Source of the DNA: Siphonobacter sp. BAB-5405
Lineage (GTDB): Bacteria; Bacteroidota; Bacteroidia; Cytophagales; Spirosomataceae
Direction: 5' to 3'
Length of the DNA: 64,000 bases
Assembly (NCBI RefSeq): GCF_002872335.1
Contig: NZ_NJAG01000007.1
Location: 186,001 to 250,000, forward strand
This document shows positions 1-8,101 of this stretch, piece by piece; positions within the stretch are counted from its first letter, which is position 1; each line of letters begins with the position of its first letter. Both the position numbers and the translations under genes were made by a program. The notes below the pieces were generated by a model that saw only the letters and a program-made list of their open reading frames with translations, did not search any database and was not told where the DNA came from.

Positions 1-1880
1 TTTCGAGGAAAGATCATATCCGTGGGCGAATTCAGATACACGTAGTTCCCAGGTTTACCGGCCCAATCCGAAAGGAACCAGGTATTCCCATGGGCGGGCT
101 TACTGCGATCGCCAGTTTCGATACCGGGACCACCGGCCAGACCCGTTGAGTTGCCTTTTGGCCGGATCAGACGCAGACTAAAGAAACCAGCTGGAGGCGG
201 AGCCACGGTGTAGTACTGAGGGCCACCACGTACGCAGCTTCCGTACTGATTAGCATACTCCTGCGTATCCAGGCTTTTGGCTTCAGCTTCAGCCTTCGCA
301 TCAGCTTCTCCGGAATTTTCGCCTCCATACTTACCAGCTGCAATACTGATAGGTGCAGCGTTTCCTACGTAACCCACTTGACAATCATTTTTAACAAAAC
401 TTGTCATCCGGGAAATTGCCACATTGGGGTACGGAGTAGATCCTTTAACGATGCCAGGAATAGGGACGGCCGCGATATAATCTGGATCCCCTGGCATGTT
501 AGGCTTGACGATAAAGGGGACGAAGGGCGTATCGTCGTCCGCATAACGCTTCTCCAGTTTTACCGGACGGCCGTTGCCAGTCCGGAGTCCATTGGGATCC
601 AAAAGGTGTTGAAAGCCTATCCCCCGCCAATATACTGGCCGGGCTTCCTGCTCCGGAGCTACTAGAAGACTTGAGAAGTTATTCTGCTGAGCGGTATAGC
701 GAAAAGAGAAGGTTCTCGACATGAGTCCAGGCGATGCTTCAATATCCAGAATGCTATCGGTCATTAACTCCAGCGGCTGATGTCCCTTCTCAGTAACCAG
801 GTACCATTCTTCAGCGAGCAGCAACTCATTCAGGTAACGCAGCTGCTCGGGACCACACGTAGGAAAGTAACCCGTAGATACGGTGAGTTCCCGATCGCCG
901 GTACGATCAATGAGGTACATTTCAGAAAAATCCAATTGAGCAGCTTGCGGCCGTTCACGGCTGGCCATCGAGCGGGAAACTTTGAGTGACTCACTCCCCT
1001 TACCTACTAAACGCAGGGAATCGAATACGTGGAAGGAGTTGCTAAAGAGTAGGCAGCGTTCCTGAGCCTGGTACCGATGATCAATAACGTACGTGCGGAC
1101 TTCAGAAAACCGCATAAAATCCTGGTTAGCGAGCCATACTTTGTACGATTTAACCTGGCTGGCGTCCTGAATACCCAAGGCGGCCGGTCCTACCGGAGCT
1201 CCCATGATCTGGCAGTACTGTACACCCGCTAGCGAGTCCACCGTGATGGTTTCAGCAGGCTTGTCAAAATAAGTAATTTCAGCCCGCAGGCGTACCTGAG
1301 TGGGTAAGGGCGAGAAATTCATTAGGAAGTATAAATAAACCTCCTGCTTTCCGCTTACCAGCGGCCGGTCGGGCTGCCAAGTCAGGAACGGACGATTGGC
1401 TCCCTGGTACGTCGAAAAGAAGCGTTCACCCCATCCTTGGAAATCTTCCTCCAGCAAACCCGCTTTTATGGCCCATTCCGGGCTGTTTAAGCGACTCATT
1501 TGAAAGAATGGACTCATTATACTTTCTGCAAGAATATAAGGCGTTGTGAGCGAACTAATGATAAAAAGGCCTTTTTGTTCAAATTCTGGTTTTTTGCGTT
1601 CAAGAATGGAGTCAAGCTCGGTGTGGAACGGGAAAAAGGCTCCTTCGTAACTGGCTATTTCTCCCTGTATTACTGGAGGCTTTTCACGGCCTGGCAAGGT
1701 CAGTAGTGTTTGATAGGTACTTGATCCGGTAAAATCCGGAACTCGGATTTCAAGGTGATACTCAAGGCCTGTCCGGTCAGGAACCGTCTCTGGATCTATG
1801 GGTGCTATATTGTGCTCGATACGGTTTCGAGCCAGCTTAAGGGGACGAAAGGAGAGTTCAGATAAAAAGGGATCGATCAT
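1..1880 (-). CDS. Large virion protein with a DUF5977 domain, 3' end outside window
   Basis: Reading the minus strand from the ATG at 1880 gives an uninterrupted frame of about 626 residues that leaves the window without a stop. Near residues 500-560 is a segment with the DUF5977 pattern: an NDC...GYVGN start, an ISIAAGKYGGE stretch, then an alternating Ala/Glu/Asp run and a closing YANQYGSC. DUF5977 is a small Bacteroidota repeat found in large surface or virion proteins. The start overlaps the upstream stop in an ATGA, so it is translated with the phage late genes. I infer a tail, collar or adhesion protein; the exact role is not visible. The rest of the protein is not recognisable by eye. 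Confidence 0.75.
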   Translation of the reverse strand, partial: MIDPFLSELSFRPLKLARNRIEHNIAPIDPETVPDRTGLEYHLEIRVPDFTGSSTYQTLLTLPGREKPPVIQGEIASYEGAFFPFHTELDSILERKKPEFEQKGLFIISSLTTPYILAESIMSPFFQMSRLNSPEWAIKAGLLEEDFQGWGERFFSTYQGANRPFLTWQPDRPLVSGKQEVYLYFLMNFSPLPTQVRLRAEITYFDKPAETITVDSLAGVQYCQIMGAPVGPAALGIQDASQVKSYKVWLANQDFMRFSEVRTYVIDHRYQAQERCLLFSNSFHVFDSLRLVGKGSESLKVSRSMASRERPQAAQLDFSEMYLIDRTGDRELTVSTGYFPTCGPEQLRYLNELLLAEEWYLVTEKGHQPLELMTDSILDIEASPGLMSRTFSFRYTAQQNNFSSLLVAPEQEARPVYWRGIGFQHLLDPNGLRTGNGRPVKLEKRYADDDTPFVPFIVKPNMPGDPDYIAAVPIPGIVKGSTPYPNVAISRMTSFVKNDCQVGYVGNAAPISIAAGKYGGENSGEADAKAEAEAKSLDTQEYANQYGSCVRGGPQYYTVAPPPAGFFSLRLIRPKGNSTGLAGGPGIETGDRSKPAHGNTWFLSDWAGKPGNYVYLNSPTDMIFPR

Positions 1881-2311
1881 AGTCCACCAGGCATTAAAAT
1901 TGAAAAGTTAAATTCCCATCCAATCGCGTCGTCAACCCATAAAGGCCGGATCGGCTCAAATTCGACATCGTAAGTGAATTCAAGTAGTTCATCGTGCTCG
2001 TAAGCATCTTCACGCATGCGTTTGATCACAGTCTGAATTAGCTCTATAGCACCCCCAAACGCCTCGTTACGGGATTCGTAGTCTTCCAATTTTACAATGA
2101 CCCAAGCCAGCCCTTTATAGCGTGCGTTTGCGGTTTCATTGGTTCCTTGGGTGCGAATCGTAGGCAGCTCAAGGTGCAATAGCGGATAGGCAAATTCATC
2201 AGCATGCTTGGAGGCCCGGACTACTGCTTCTGTTTCGGCCACGTAGACGCTGCCAAACTCTTCGTCAAAGCGTTTGAAGTACTCTTCAAACTGTTTTAGG
2301 AGGTTACTCAT
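1877..2311 (-). CDS. Phage virion-module protein of unknown function, 144 aa
   Basis: The start at 2311 overlaps the preceding gene's stop by 8 bases, and the TGA overlaps the ATG of the next gene. A longer frame to 2404 exists but would run through the end of the upstream gene, so 2311 is preferred. The protein is acidic, soluble, without signal or membrane segments, and its size and position suit a head-tail completion or tail-terminator protein. That is inference from context only; I do not recognise the family. Confidence 0.7.
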   Translation of the reverse strand: MSNLLKQFEEYFKRFDEEFGSVYVAETEAVVRASKHADEFAYPLLHLELPTIRTQGTNETANARYKGLAWVIVKLEDYESRNEAFGGAIELIQTVIKRMREDAYEHDELLEFTYDVEFEPIRPLWVDDAIGWEFNFSILMPGGL

Positions 2312-3146
2312 ACGTTTCTTCAGGGGAATGTTTGGGGGCAGTATCCTGCATTTCTTTGATATGCTCAAGGGTTTCAAAGACCAGGGTGATGTTACTGGCT
2401 TCAACCTGCTGCACGGTACCCAGGAGCTTGGTTTCGGCGACTTGGAAAGCCAGATCCCGAATGGTCAGAAGTTGATCCAGCCAGGCGAATTCATGAGGTT
2501 CGGCATCGGGATCCTGCGAGGATCCGGATCCAGAGCTCTCAAATACGGGATAGGTCTCAAATAACCACCGAAAGTTCGAGACGAAATACTGCAGGACAGC
2601 GGCTGCAATTCCGGCCTCCAGGTTAAGAAAGACTTTAGCCCGGGCTTTAATGGTATGCTCATTAAACGGCTCCCGGAGATCTCCCTGGTAGCCGACTGAA
2701 AGCGGCGTTAAGCCGGTCACGCCCGGGCGGCACAACGTGGCAATGAGATTAGTGAGGTTCTCTGGCCGCTCTTCGGGTACGTAGTAGAACTGATAGAGGT
2801 AGGTTAAGGCCGTAACAAACTCATTAAAAGTCACGGACTGCAAGGCTGGTCCAGGCAGATAATAAGTCACTCCCTGGTGAGAGAAACTCTCAAAGGGCTG
2901 CTCATCGATGGGTGTTTCAAAGGTCCAATCGATCAGCCTGCAGAGTTCATTGATCTGCCAAGCCACGAGTTTCTTAAAGGTTTTAGGCGGTACCGGATTG
3001 ATGTAACTGAGCACCTTCAGGCGGCCAGTAGCAGTACGGCCATTTGAGTATACAGCCAAGAGAATGGGAAGCACTTGGCTGGCTGGAACTTCTTTCCAGC
3101 ACGAGGGCAGTTCGTACCAGCTATATTCAATATGAAATCGTTTCAT
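2304..3146 (-). CDS. Phage virion-module protein of unknown function, 280 aa
   Basis: Soluble, mostly helical-looking protein of 280 residues with an aromatic-rich N-terminal half (several YY and FY pairs) and an acidic Ser/Gly patch near residue 215. It is the first gene after a hairpin terminator and so heads its own late transcript with the two genes downstream. No motif is recognisable. The context, among structural genes between the lysis cluster and a DUF5977 protein, suggests a virion or assembly role. Confidence 0.65.
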   Translation of the reverse strand: MKRFHIEYSWYELPSCWKEVPASQVLPILLAVYSNGRTATGRLKVLSYINPVPPKTFKKLVAWQINELCRLIDWTFETPIDEQPFESFSHQGVTYYLPGPALQSVTFNEFVTALTYLYQFYYVPEERPENLTNLIATLCRPGVTGLTPLSVGYQGDLREPFNEHTIKARAKVFLNLEAGIAAAVLQYFVSNFRWLFETYPVFESSGSGSSQDPDAEPHEFAWLDQLLTIRDLAFQVAETKLLGTVQQVEASNITLVFETLEHIKEMQDTAPKHSPEETYE

Positions 3147-3170
3147 AAAAAGGCAAAATACAAGGAATAA

Positions 3171-3202
3171 AAAAGGCGTTTACTGGCTGCAAACGCCTTT
3201 TT
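3171..3202 (-). terminator. Intrinsic terminator inside the late region
   Basis: On the minus strand an AAAGGCGTTT / AAACGCCTTT stem with a 10-base loop is followed by a run of T. It lies between the stop of the 139-aa membrane protein and the start of the 280-aa protein, splitting the late genes into two transcripts. Confidence 0.8.
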
Positions 3203-3211
3203 CAAGATAAA

Positions 3212-3631
3212 TCAACGGGAGGATATCCAGGAGGTCAGACATCTACCTGAATAAGCTCCTATCCGCCTTCGAATCGGCACATCCTGTCCATCGCGGTAAT
3301 ACACATAAAGAGCTTGATTGACCGAATGGCTTTCTGGACCATCTGGGCCAAGAACTACCAGCGAAAATTGTTCTGAATGGTGATAGGTATGATACTCCAT
3401 GCGGTAAGCTGTATGGCCATTACCAAGATCGTAGGGAACGTTTTCAAAGGTCTGTTCAACCCAACTGGGTTTATAGCGATGCTCCAGAACCTGGCCAGTG
3501 ACGGTGATCGTTTTACCGCCAACACAATCGACCATTAAAAAGCAGATGAATAGTATTATCACCATCACCAGGCTCATTCCCGTATAGACTTCCCAATCGT
3601 CGACAAATTTTTCGAATAGCTTTTTCATCAC
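3212..3631 (-). CDS. Membrane-anchored phage protein, 139 aa, unknown
   Basis: One strong membrane segment lies at about residues 18-35 (MSLVMVIILFICFLMVDCVG), preceded by a short charged N-terminus; the remaining ~100 residues look like a beta-rich outer domain with a YHTYHH motif. It overlaps the lysin gene by four bases (ATGA), so it is probably made with it. The order membrane protein, lysin, membrane protein suggests a lysis or superinfection-exclusion role, which is inference. Confidence 0.65.
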   Translation of the reverse strand: MMKKLFEKFVDDWEVYTGMSLVMVIILFICFLMVDCVGGKTITVTGQVLEHRYKPSWVEQTFENVPYDLGNGHTAYRMEYHTYHHSEQFSLVVLGPDGPESHSVNQALYVYYRDGQDVPIRRRIGAYSGRCLTSWISSR

Positions 3632-4257
3632 AGTGATTTCGGTTCCTCAAGGGATTTGACGTAGGGGGTAATGTGGTTGGCGACTTTGCGAACGTCCCGC
3701 CAGCGGCGACGCATGGGAAAGTATACGCCTTGCTTGGGATTATTGCCCTGGCTATTAAAAGCAACTGTTGTGATATAATCGTCGTCTTCAATATCCCGCC
3801 GAATAGGTTCTGCCAGGCCTTCGATGTGTGACTGGTACAACCAGACGACGTCCATCTTTTTGGGCATTTTGATAAACCGGCCGGTGGTTCTGGTATAGAT
3901 CACCTTTTTGGCATCAACAAACCAGCTTTTTACAGCTGCTGGCCCTTTAATCGGCAGCATGATCCCAGCCCGGGTAGCGGTGAAATACAGGCCTGCTGCA
4001 CAGTAGGGTGCCGTTTTGGGGGAACCGGCAACCTTGTTATAGAGATAAATTCGTGGGTGGTCGTTATGATTCGTTTTTTCACGTACCCAACTTTCGGCCT
4101 TTGCTGAGTCCAGCCAAGTCTGCCGGAGACGCTCTTCTTTTTGTTCGAGCGTCTCGATCGGCTTCTTTACCTTGGGATTGCTTACGGTTTGGGCGAAAAC
4201 GCCAACGAAAGCAAGAATGAGCAGACCAATAAGACCGTAACGAGGATACGTTGCCAT
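3628..4257 (-). CDS. Secreted cysteine peptidase/amidase, likely phage endolysin (CHAP/NlpC-P60-like)
   Basis: A signal peptide covers about residues 1-22 (hydrophobic core ending FAQ). The mature domain carries a candidate catalytic Cys86 in an APYCAAG context and a candidate His144 in QSHIEGL, the Cys...His order of papain-like cell-wall amidases of the CHAP and NlpC/P60 type. A short charged linker (residues 35-55) separates the two. It would cut peptidoglycan peptide bonds during lysis. It overlaps the membrane-protein genes on both sides, a normal lysis-cassette layout. The fold assignment rests on the motif pattern and could be a close relative instead. Confidence 0.6.
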   Translation of the reverse strand: MATYPRYGLIGLLILAFVGVFAQTVSNPKVKKPIETLEQKEERLRQTWLDSAKAESWVREKTNHNDHPRIYLYNKVAGSPKTAPYCAAGLYFTATRAGIMLPIKGPAAVKSWFVDAKKVIYTRTTGRFIKMPKKMDVVWLYQSHIEGLAEPIRRDIEDDDYITTVAFNSQGNNPKQGVYFPMRRRWRDVRKVANHITPYVKSLEEPKSL

Positions 4258-4961
4258 GAGGTTAAGTTTTGATCAAATTCAGAAGAGAAGTCTTTTTTAG
4301 ATTTTACAAAAGGAAGCATGTACAGCAGTACCCGGGGGAAAAAGATCGCCAGGATCGCCAGCACGGAAAGCAGGTTATACCCAAGGGCCAGCTTCTCAAA
4401 AAAGAGTTTTTGAATCGAATCTAATCCGTACGGATTTGACTGAATTTCCTGGGTTTTATTCTGCAGGATGATCTCAGCACGAAGCATAAAAAACTTACTG
4501 TAGCAGTAATAAATGAAGAACAGGAGACCAGACACCTGCAGGGCCGGTATTGCCCAGCGTTTTGACTCTACCACCTTTTCTACAGGGGTCGGATCATTGA
4601 AGAATAATCCTAGCTTACGCCCCAGAGCATCGGCATGGTCTTGCACTTCGGAGGCCTTACGAAGCATGAGCACTTTCGTATCTTCATCCTTCGTGCGGGC
4701 GGCTTCAGCCCGATATCCTTCGGCTTCTTCAGTCAGATCGTAGTGTTCTTTGAGCTGGCGATCGTGTTCAGCATCAGCAGCAGCTTTCTTTTGCTCGTCG
4801 AGCTGGCGAGTCTTTTCTGCCAAGCGGTCCGATTCGGCTTTGAGTTCAGCTTCTGCTTTTGAAAAATCAGGGGCCGATTCACTTGAGTCAATAGCTTCTA
4901 AAGGATTGACAAATACGGTTTTAGGGGTGTTTCGCTGAAGCGTGCGAGATTGCATTTTCAT
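4182..4961 (-). CDS. Coiled-coil protein with C-terminal membrane segments, 259 aa
   Basis: Residues about 30-105 are a highly charged Glu/Lys/Ala coiled coil; after residue 135 come three hydrophobic segments, around 138-157, 190-215 and 236-255. The gene overlaps the lysin by 76 bases. Position directly before a secreted lysin suggests a holin-like or envelope-acting protein, but the long coiled coil is unusual for a holin. No family is recognised. Confidence 0.65.
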   Translation of the reverse strand: MKMQSRTLQRNTPKTVFVNPLEAIDSSESAPDFSKAEAELKAESDRLAEKTRQLDEQKKAAADAEHDRQLKEHYDLTEEAEGYRAEAARTKDEDTKVLMLRKASEVQDHADALGRKLGLFFNDPTPVEKVVESKRWAIPALQVSGLLFFIYYCYSKFFMLRAEIILQNKTQEIQSNPYGLDSIQKLFFEKLALGYNLLSVLAILAIFFPRVLLYMLPFVKSKKDFSSEFDQNLTSWQRILVTVLLVCSFLLSLAFSPKP

Positions 4962-4964
4962 GGC

Positions 4965-5945
4965 TTACAGAATAAAGGATTTTTTATGGTCATTGGTAAG
5001 AAAAAGAGGGGTGCGTTGGGGACTGGCCAGCTTACGCTCGTAGTACGAGGGAAAGACGGTTGCACTGGCGGACCGCTCAAGATAGGTCTTGATCCGGGCC
5101 ATGGCAGCGGCGGCATCACTGGTCAACTTGGCTTGCTGTTGCTGTGAAATCCGCTCCTGAGACCCTGAAGGTTGCTGAGCAAAAGCATCCTCGTAAGTCG
5201 ATATTTTTAAGCCATCAGGATACAGTTTAAACTTAAGGTCCGGCAATGCCATAAGCATGGCCTGGGGAGCTATGTATTCGCGGCACAGGTCCAGCAGCTC
5301 CTGTTCCTGGTAGAGCCAGCCCATATACATCGGTTGCTGCCATTTTGCCTTCAGTTCGTTTAAAAGCGTGCTGGTAAGTACTTCACTTAGCTCCCGTTCG
5401 CAAAGAGCCATATACGGCTGCAAAGCCGTGTAGGTGCGGTACCGATTCTGGGTTAGCGGCAAGAACATGGTGAGTTGGCGGGCCGTCCGGAAAAAGTACT
5501 CGTTGCAGGCTTTGTAAGTGGTAGAATTTAACCACTCCGGAAACGCTTCTGCATTATCAAAGAGAAAATAAAGCAAGTCCTCCATTTCCTGATCGGCCGT
5601 ATCAGCCGTCGTCCGGAGTAGCTCAATGTACTTCCACTTGGGTAACTGATCAGAGTTATCAGAAATTTGCGTTTTAAGGCCCAGATCACCGGCCGAAATA
5701 TCCAGATACGGGAGGGCCAAATAGTAGGCGTACCAAGCGACCGTGCGTTCAGCCATTTCACGTAGTACGTCGTAGGCATCCCCTTTGTAGTCTTCCAGAG
5801 CAGCGTACAGCTCCCGGCCTATCTTGGGTAGTAAGTACGTGCGTTCAGCCTTCTGAACCCAAAGCAGCATCTGTTTGAAGTTGCTGTCTTTGCTGAAGCC
5901 AGGCACGTGTAGCTTCAGGATTTCGGTGGAATTGATGAGTGGCAT
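4965..5945 (-). CDS. Bacteroidota-phage virion protein downstream of the portal, 326 aa
   Basis: Soluble 326-residue protein opening with a MPLINSTEILKLHVPGF segment and rich in Tyr, Leu and Glu helices. Its start overlaps the portal stop by one base (TAATG). I recall similar proteins next to portals in Bacteroidota prophages (DUF6712-like), but this is from memory of layout rather than a motif. A head-tail connector or capsid-accessory role is the simplest inference. Confidence 0.6.
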   Translation of the reverse strand: MPLINSTEILKLHVPGFSKDSNFKQMLLWVQKAERTYLLPKIGRELYAALEDYKGDAYDVLREMAERTVAWYAYYLALPYLDISAGDLGLKTQISDNSDQLPKWKYIELLRTTADTADQEMEDLLYFLFDNAEAFPEWLNSTTYKACNEYFFRTARQLTMFLPLTQNRYRTYTALQPYMALCERELSEVLTSTLLNELKAKWQQPMYMGWLYQEQELLDLCREYIAPQAMLMALPDLKFKLYPDGLKISTYEDAFAQQPSGSQERISQQQQAKLTSDAAAAMARIKTYLERSASATVFPSYYERKLASPQRTPLFLTNDHKKSFIL

Positions 5946-7249
5946 TAGTCGATGGGAGCTGAAACTTTCTTGGTACCACCATGCTGCTGATCGAGCGTGG
6001 TCATTTGCGTATCGATGATCTGGAAGTCGAGATTCCGTTTCTGGAACTTCTCAGGGAAGTTGATCCGGGCGGCCGTTCGCACCGGCCGGAGCAGTGGTCC
6101 TCGATCTGGTGCGTTTTTGATGATTTCGTAATCGTAGGCCAGACGGATCTGACTTCCGGATCCGCCCGATGACGAACCCATCTCGATGCCAGCCATCACC
6201 GGCAGCAGTCCCTGAGAAGCAGCCGCTGAACGGTCGGCGTAACCGGCTATCTTTTCAAAAGCGTCATCGTTCATTTCGTTTTTCATCGGCTCGATGATCA
6301 CGCCCGGAATAGGTTTGCCTGATTGAGGGTCTATCATGTACCGGGTCAAAAGAGCCTTATTGACGTTCTTCACTCCCGAAAGCCAGGTATCCAGTTGATT
6401 CTGTAGAGCTAAGAAGGCGGCATCTTTGGCATCTTCTGAGTCCAGATAGTCGAAATAATCAGCCGGTATTTTGATCAGGTATTTGATGTTGTAGCCATTG
6501 CGGATCCCGTTAATGTGGAACTCCGGGATTAAGTTGGCCAGCGTCATTACCTTGTTTCCACCCCACCAGCCCGCAAAGGGGTAATACGGTTGACCTGGGA
6601 TGGGTTCGCGGACGAACTGGATCGAGAATGGAAGAGCGTCCGGCTGGAATTTATTAAAAGCCGGTACGGGTACCTTTTTAGCCATCCGGCTATGATAGGA
6701 GCCAAAGCTATCACACAGGGCAAACCCATTAGCTTGATCGTTTTTACCGCGGGCAATTCGGCATTCAAACAGATCGCGGGTTTTCAGGGTTGCCCAAATG
6801 CCCAGGCCTTTGGTAGTACGCCTTTGCTCAAGATGCTGCTCAATAAAGGCTCCCCATGAGAACACCCACTGCCAGGCGGCCGCCTTCACATATTCGAGCA
6901 CTTCACTTTCCAGCCAGTCCTCCAGCTCCGGATCATAAAAGGGAATGTGCTGCACCTTGTTATCGACGACTTGCTTTTCAAAAACGCCGACTCCTGAACC
7001 CGATAAGAACTTCACTTTCGTGGCCATAAACTGCAGAGCCTTATCATTTTCTGACATGAGCTTGTGCATTTCGTTGGGTTTTGCATCATTTGGTCCCCAG
7101 GGGAAATGATCAGGATATAGTGCAGAAGATGCCTGGTAAAAAGATCGCGATTGAGTAAACGCCTGGTCCTGACGACCGACAAGCGTCACGATTGCCGCGT
7201 GCGTTGAGTTACCGACGTAGCCGGTGGTTTTAGATAAGGTGGTTACCAT
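5945..7249 (-). CDS. Phage portal protein
   Basis: About 434 residues, the usual size of a portal. The start at 7249 is one base after the preceding TAA, which is better than the longer frame from 7294 that would overlap that gene. Visible features fit a portal: a Met/Ala-rich helical N-terminus, a central NGIRNGYNIKYLIKIP segment, a long helix region, and a Gly/Ser loop near the C-terminus (MGSSSGGSGSQIR) like the tunnel-loop region. Portals form the dodecameric ring through which terminase packages DNA. Terminase genes lie 4 kb upstream on the same strand. Assigned by size, composition and synteny; a profile search would confirm. Confidence 0.6.
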   Translation of the reverse strand: MVTTLSKTTGYVGNSTHAAIVTLVGRQDQAFTQSRSFYQASSALYPDHFPWGPNDAKPNEMHKLMSENDKALQFMATKVKFLSGSGVGVFEKQVVDNKVQHIPFYDPELEDWLESEVLEYVKAAAWQWVFSWGAFIEQHLEQRRTTKGLGIWATLKTRDLFECRIARGKNDQANGFALCDSFGSYHSRMAKKVPVPAFNKFQPDALPFSIQFVREPIPGQPYYPFAGWWGGNKVMTLANLIPEFHINGIRNGYNIKYLIKIPADYFDYLDSEDAKDAAFLALQNQLDTWLSGVKNVNKALLTRYMIDPQSGKPIPGVIIEPMKNEMNDDAFEKIAGYADRSAAASQGLLPVMAGIEMGSSSGGSGSQIRLAYDYEIIKNAPDRGPLLRPVRTAARINFPEKFQKRNLDFQIIDTQMTTLDQQHGGTKKVSAPID

Positions 7250-7250
7250 T

Positions 7251-7628
7251 TTAGTCAGTGGGGTGTATAATCCGGAACCACACGTTGAATCCATGCGGCC
7301 GGTAATGAGTCAGAAGTCGGAACTTGATTGCTTTGGGCTTTTTCGACGTGGGCGTTTCTTTGACCAGGATGACGTTGTTATGCTTGACGCTATAGAAAGC
7401 CTTTTTGCCAGGTTCTTCTTGAGTCAAATCAGCATCTTCATCCCGGGGAGCCTGGTCAACGTCGGCAAGTTTGGAAAACCACTTGGTCACGCCGATCTTC
7501 TGACCAACCTGGTTGTTGGTTTTGAGGTATCTGAAGTCGTGCTTTTTGAGCTGGCCTTCATCATCTAGATCGTTGTGAAAGGCAGCCAACACCGACCGGC
7601 GTTGAATTGTAGGTTCGTCCTTTTCCAT
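7251..7628 (-). CDS. Small basic phage protein with hairpin-buried start, 125 aa
   Basis: The ATG at 7628 (MEKDEPTIQRR...) is preferred; an in-frame TTG lies at 7652. The protein is charged and basic, without membrane segments, and ends one base before the portal start. The start codon sits in the 3' arm of a 16-bp hairpin, so translation is probably restrained. Function unknown; its place before the portal suggests a packaging or head accessory. Confidence 0.6.
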   Translation of the reverse strand: MEKDEPTIQRRSVLAAFHNDLDDEGQLKKHDFRYLKTNNQVGQKIGVTKWFSKLADVDQAPRDEDADLTQEEPGKKAFYSVKHNNVILVKETPTSKKPKAIKFRLLTHYRPHGFNVWFRIIHPTD

Positions 7629-7667
7629 GCCTCGAAATTGGGTTGGTTTCAAGGCATGGGAAAGGAC
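7617..7667 (-). promoter_or_regulatory. Long hairpin sequestering a start codon
   Basis: In the minus-strand RNA two 16-base arms (7652-7667 and 7617-7632) pair at 15 of 16 positions around a 19-base loop. The ATG at 7628 is inside the 3' arm. There is no T run, so it is not a terminator. It begins 9 bases after the upstream stop. Confidence 0.6.
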
Positions 7668-7675
7668 GGATAATG

Positions 7676-8101
7676 TTAGAGTACTTCGTAAGTTGAAGAG
7701 TCGAATTGGCCGCGTTCTACGTTACTCTCAAGCAGCCGTTGTACTAAATCTAATTCCGTAAGAAAGGCAAGCATCCCCTCGAAGTAGGCAAACTCTGGAA
7801 TGGCTCCGGGCGTGCCCCCGGGTACGTTGAGACCCGTCGACGGATCCACGAGCTTCCGGTCAGAAGTTTCGAGCCGGTAACGCTTCAGGCCATCCCCTTT
7901 TCCAAAGTAAGCAATTGGAATTTCCTCGGTGATTTCCACTCCTTCAATTACTTGGGTTTGTTTGCGGTAATGGAGTACGGCTACCTCCAGCACGATTGTG
8001 CGGGCTTCGTGATCGATGTGACGGCGGTGTTTGCTTACGAGTAAGCGTCGAAGAATGCCCCCCTCTAAGGGGAGCATTTCAATATCAGCGAGATGAAACA
8101 T
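7676..8101 (-). CDS. Phage protein of unknown function, 141 aa
   Basis: Start and the tail-fibre stop overlap in TAATG, so translation is coupled to the fibre gene. The product is a beta-rich-looking soluble protein with no recognisable motif. A small protein right after a long fibre gene may be a fibre-assembly chaperone or attachment protein; that is inference. Confidence 0.6.
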   Translation of the reverse strand: MFHLADIEMLPLEGGILRRLLVSKHRRHIDHEARTIVLEVAVLHYRKQTQVIEGVEITEEIPIAYFGKGDGLKRYRLETSDRKLVDPSTGLNVPGGTPGAIPEFAYFEGMLAFLTELDLVQRLLESNVERGQFDSSTYEVL

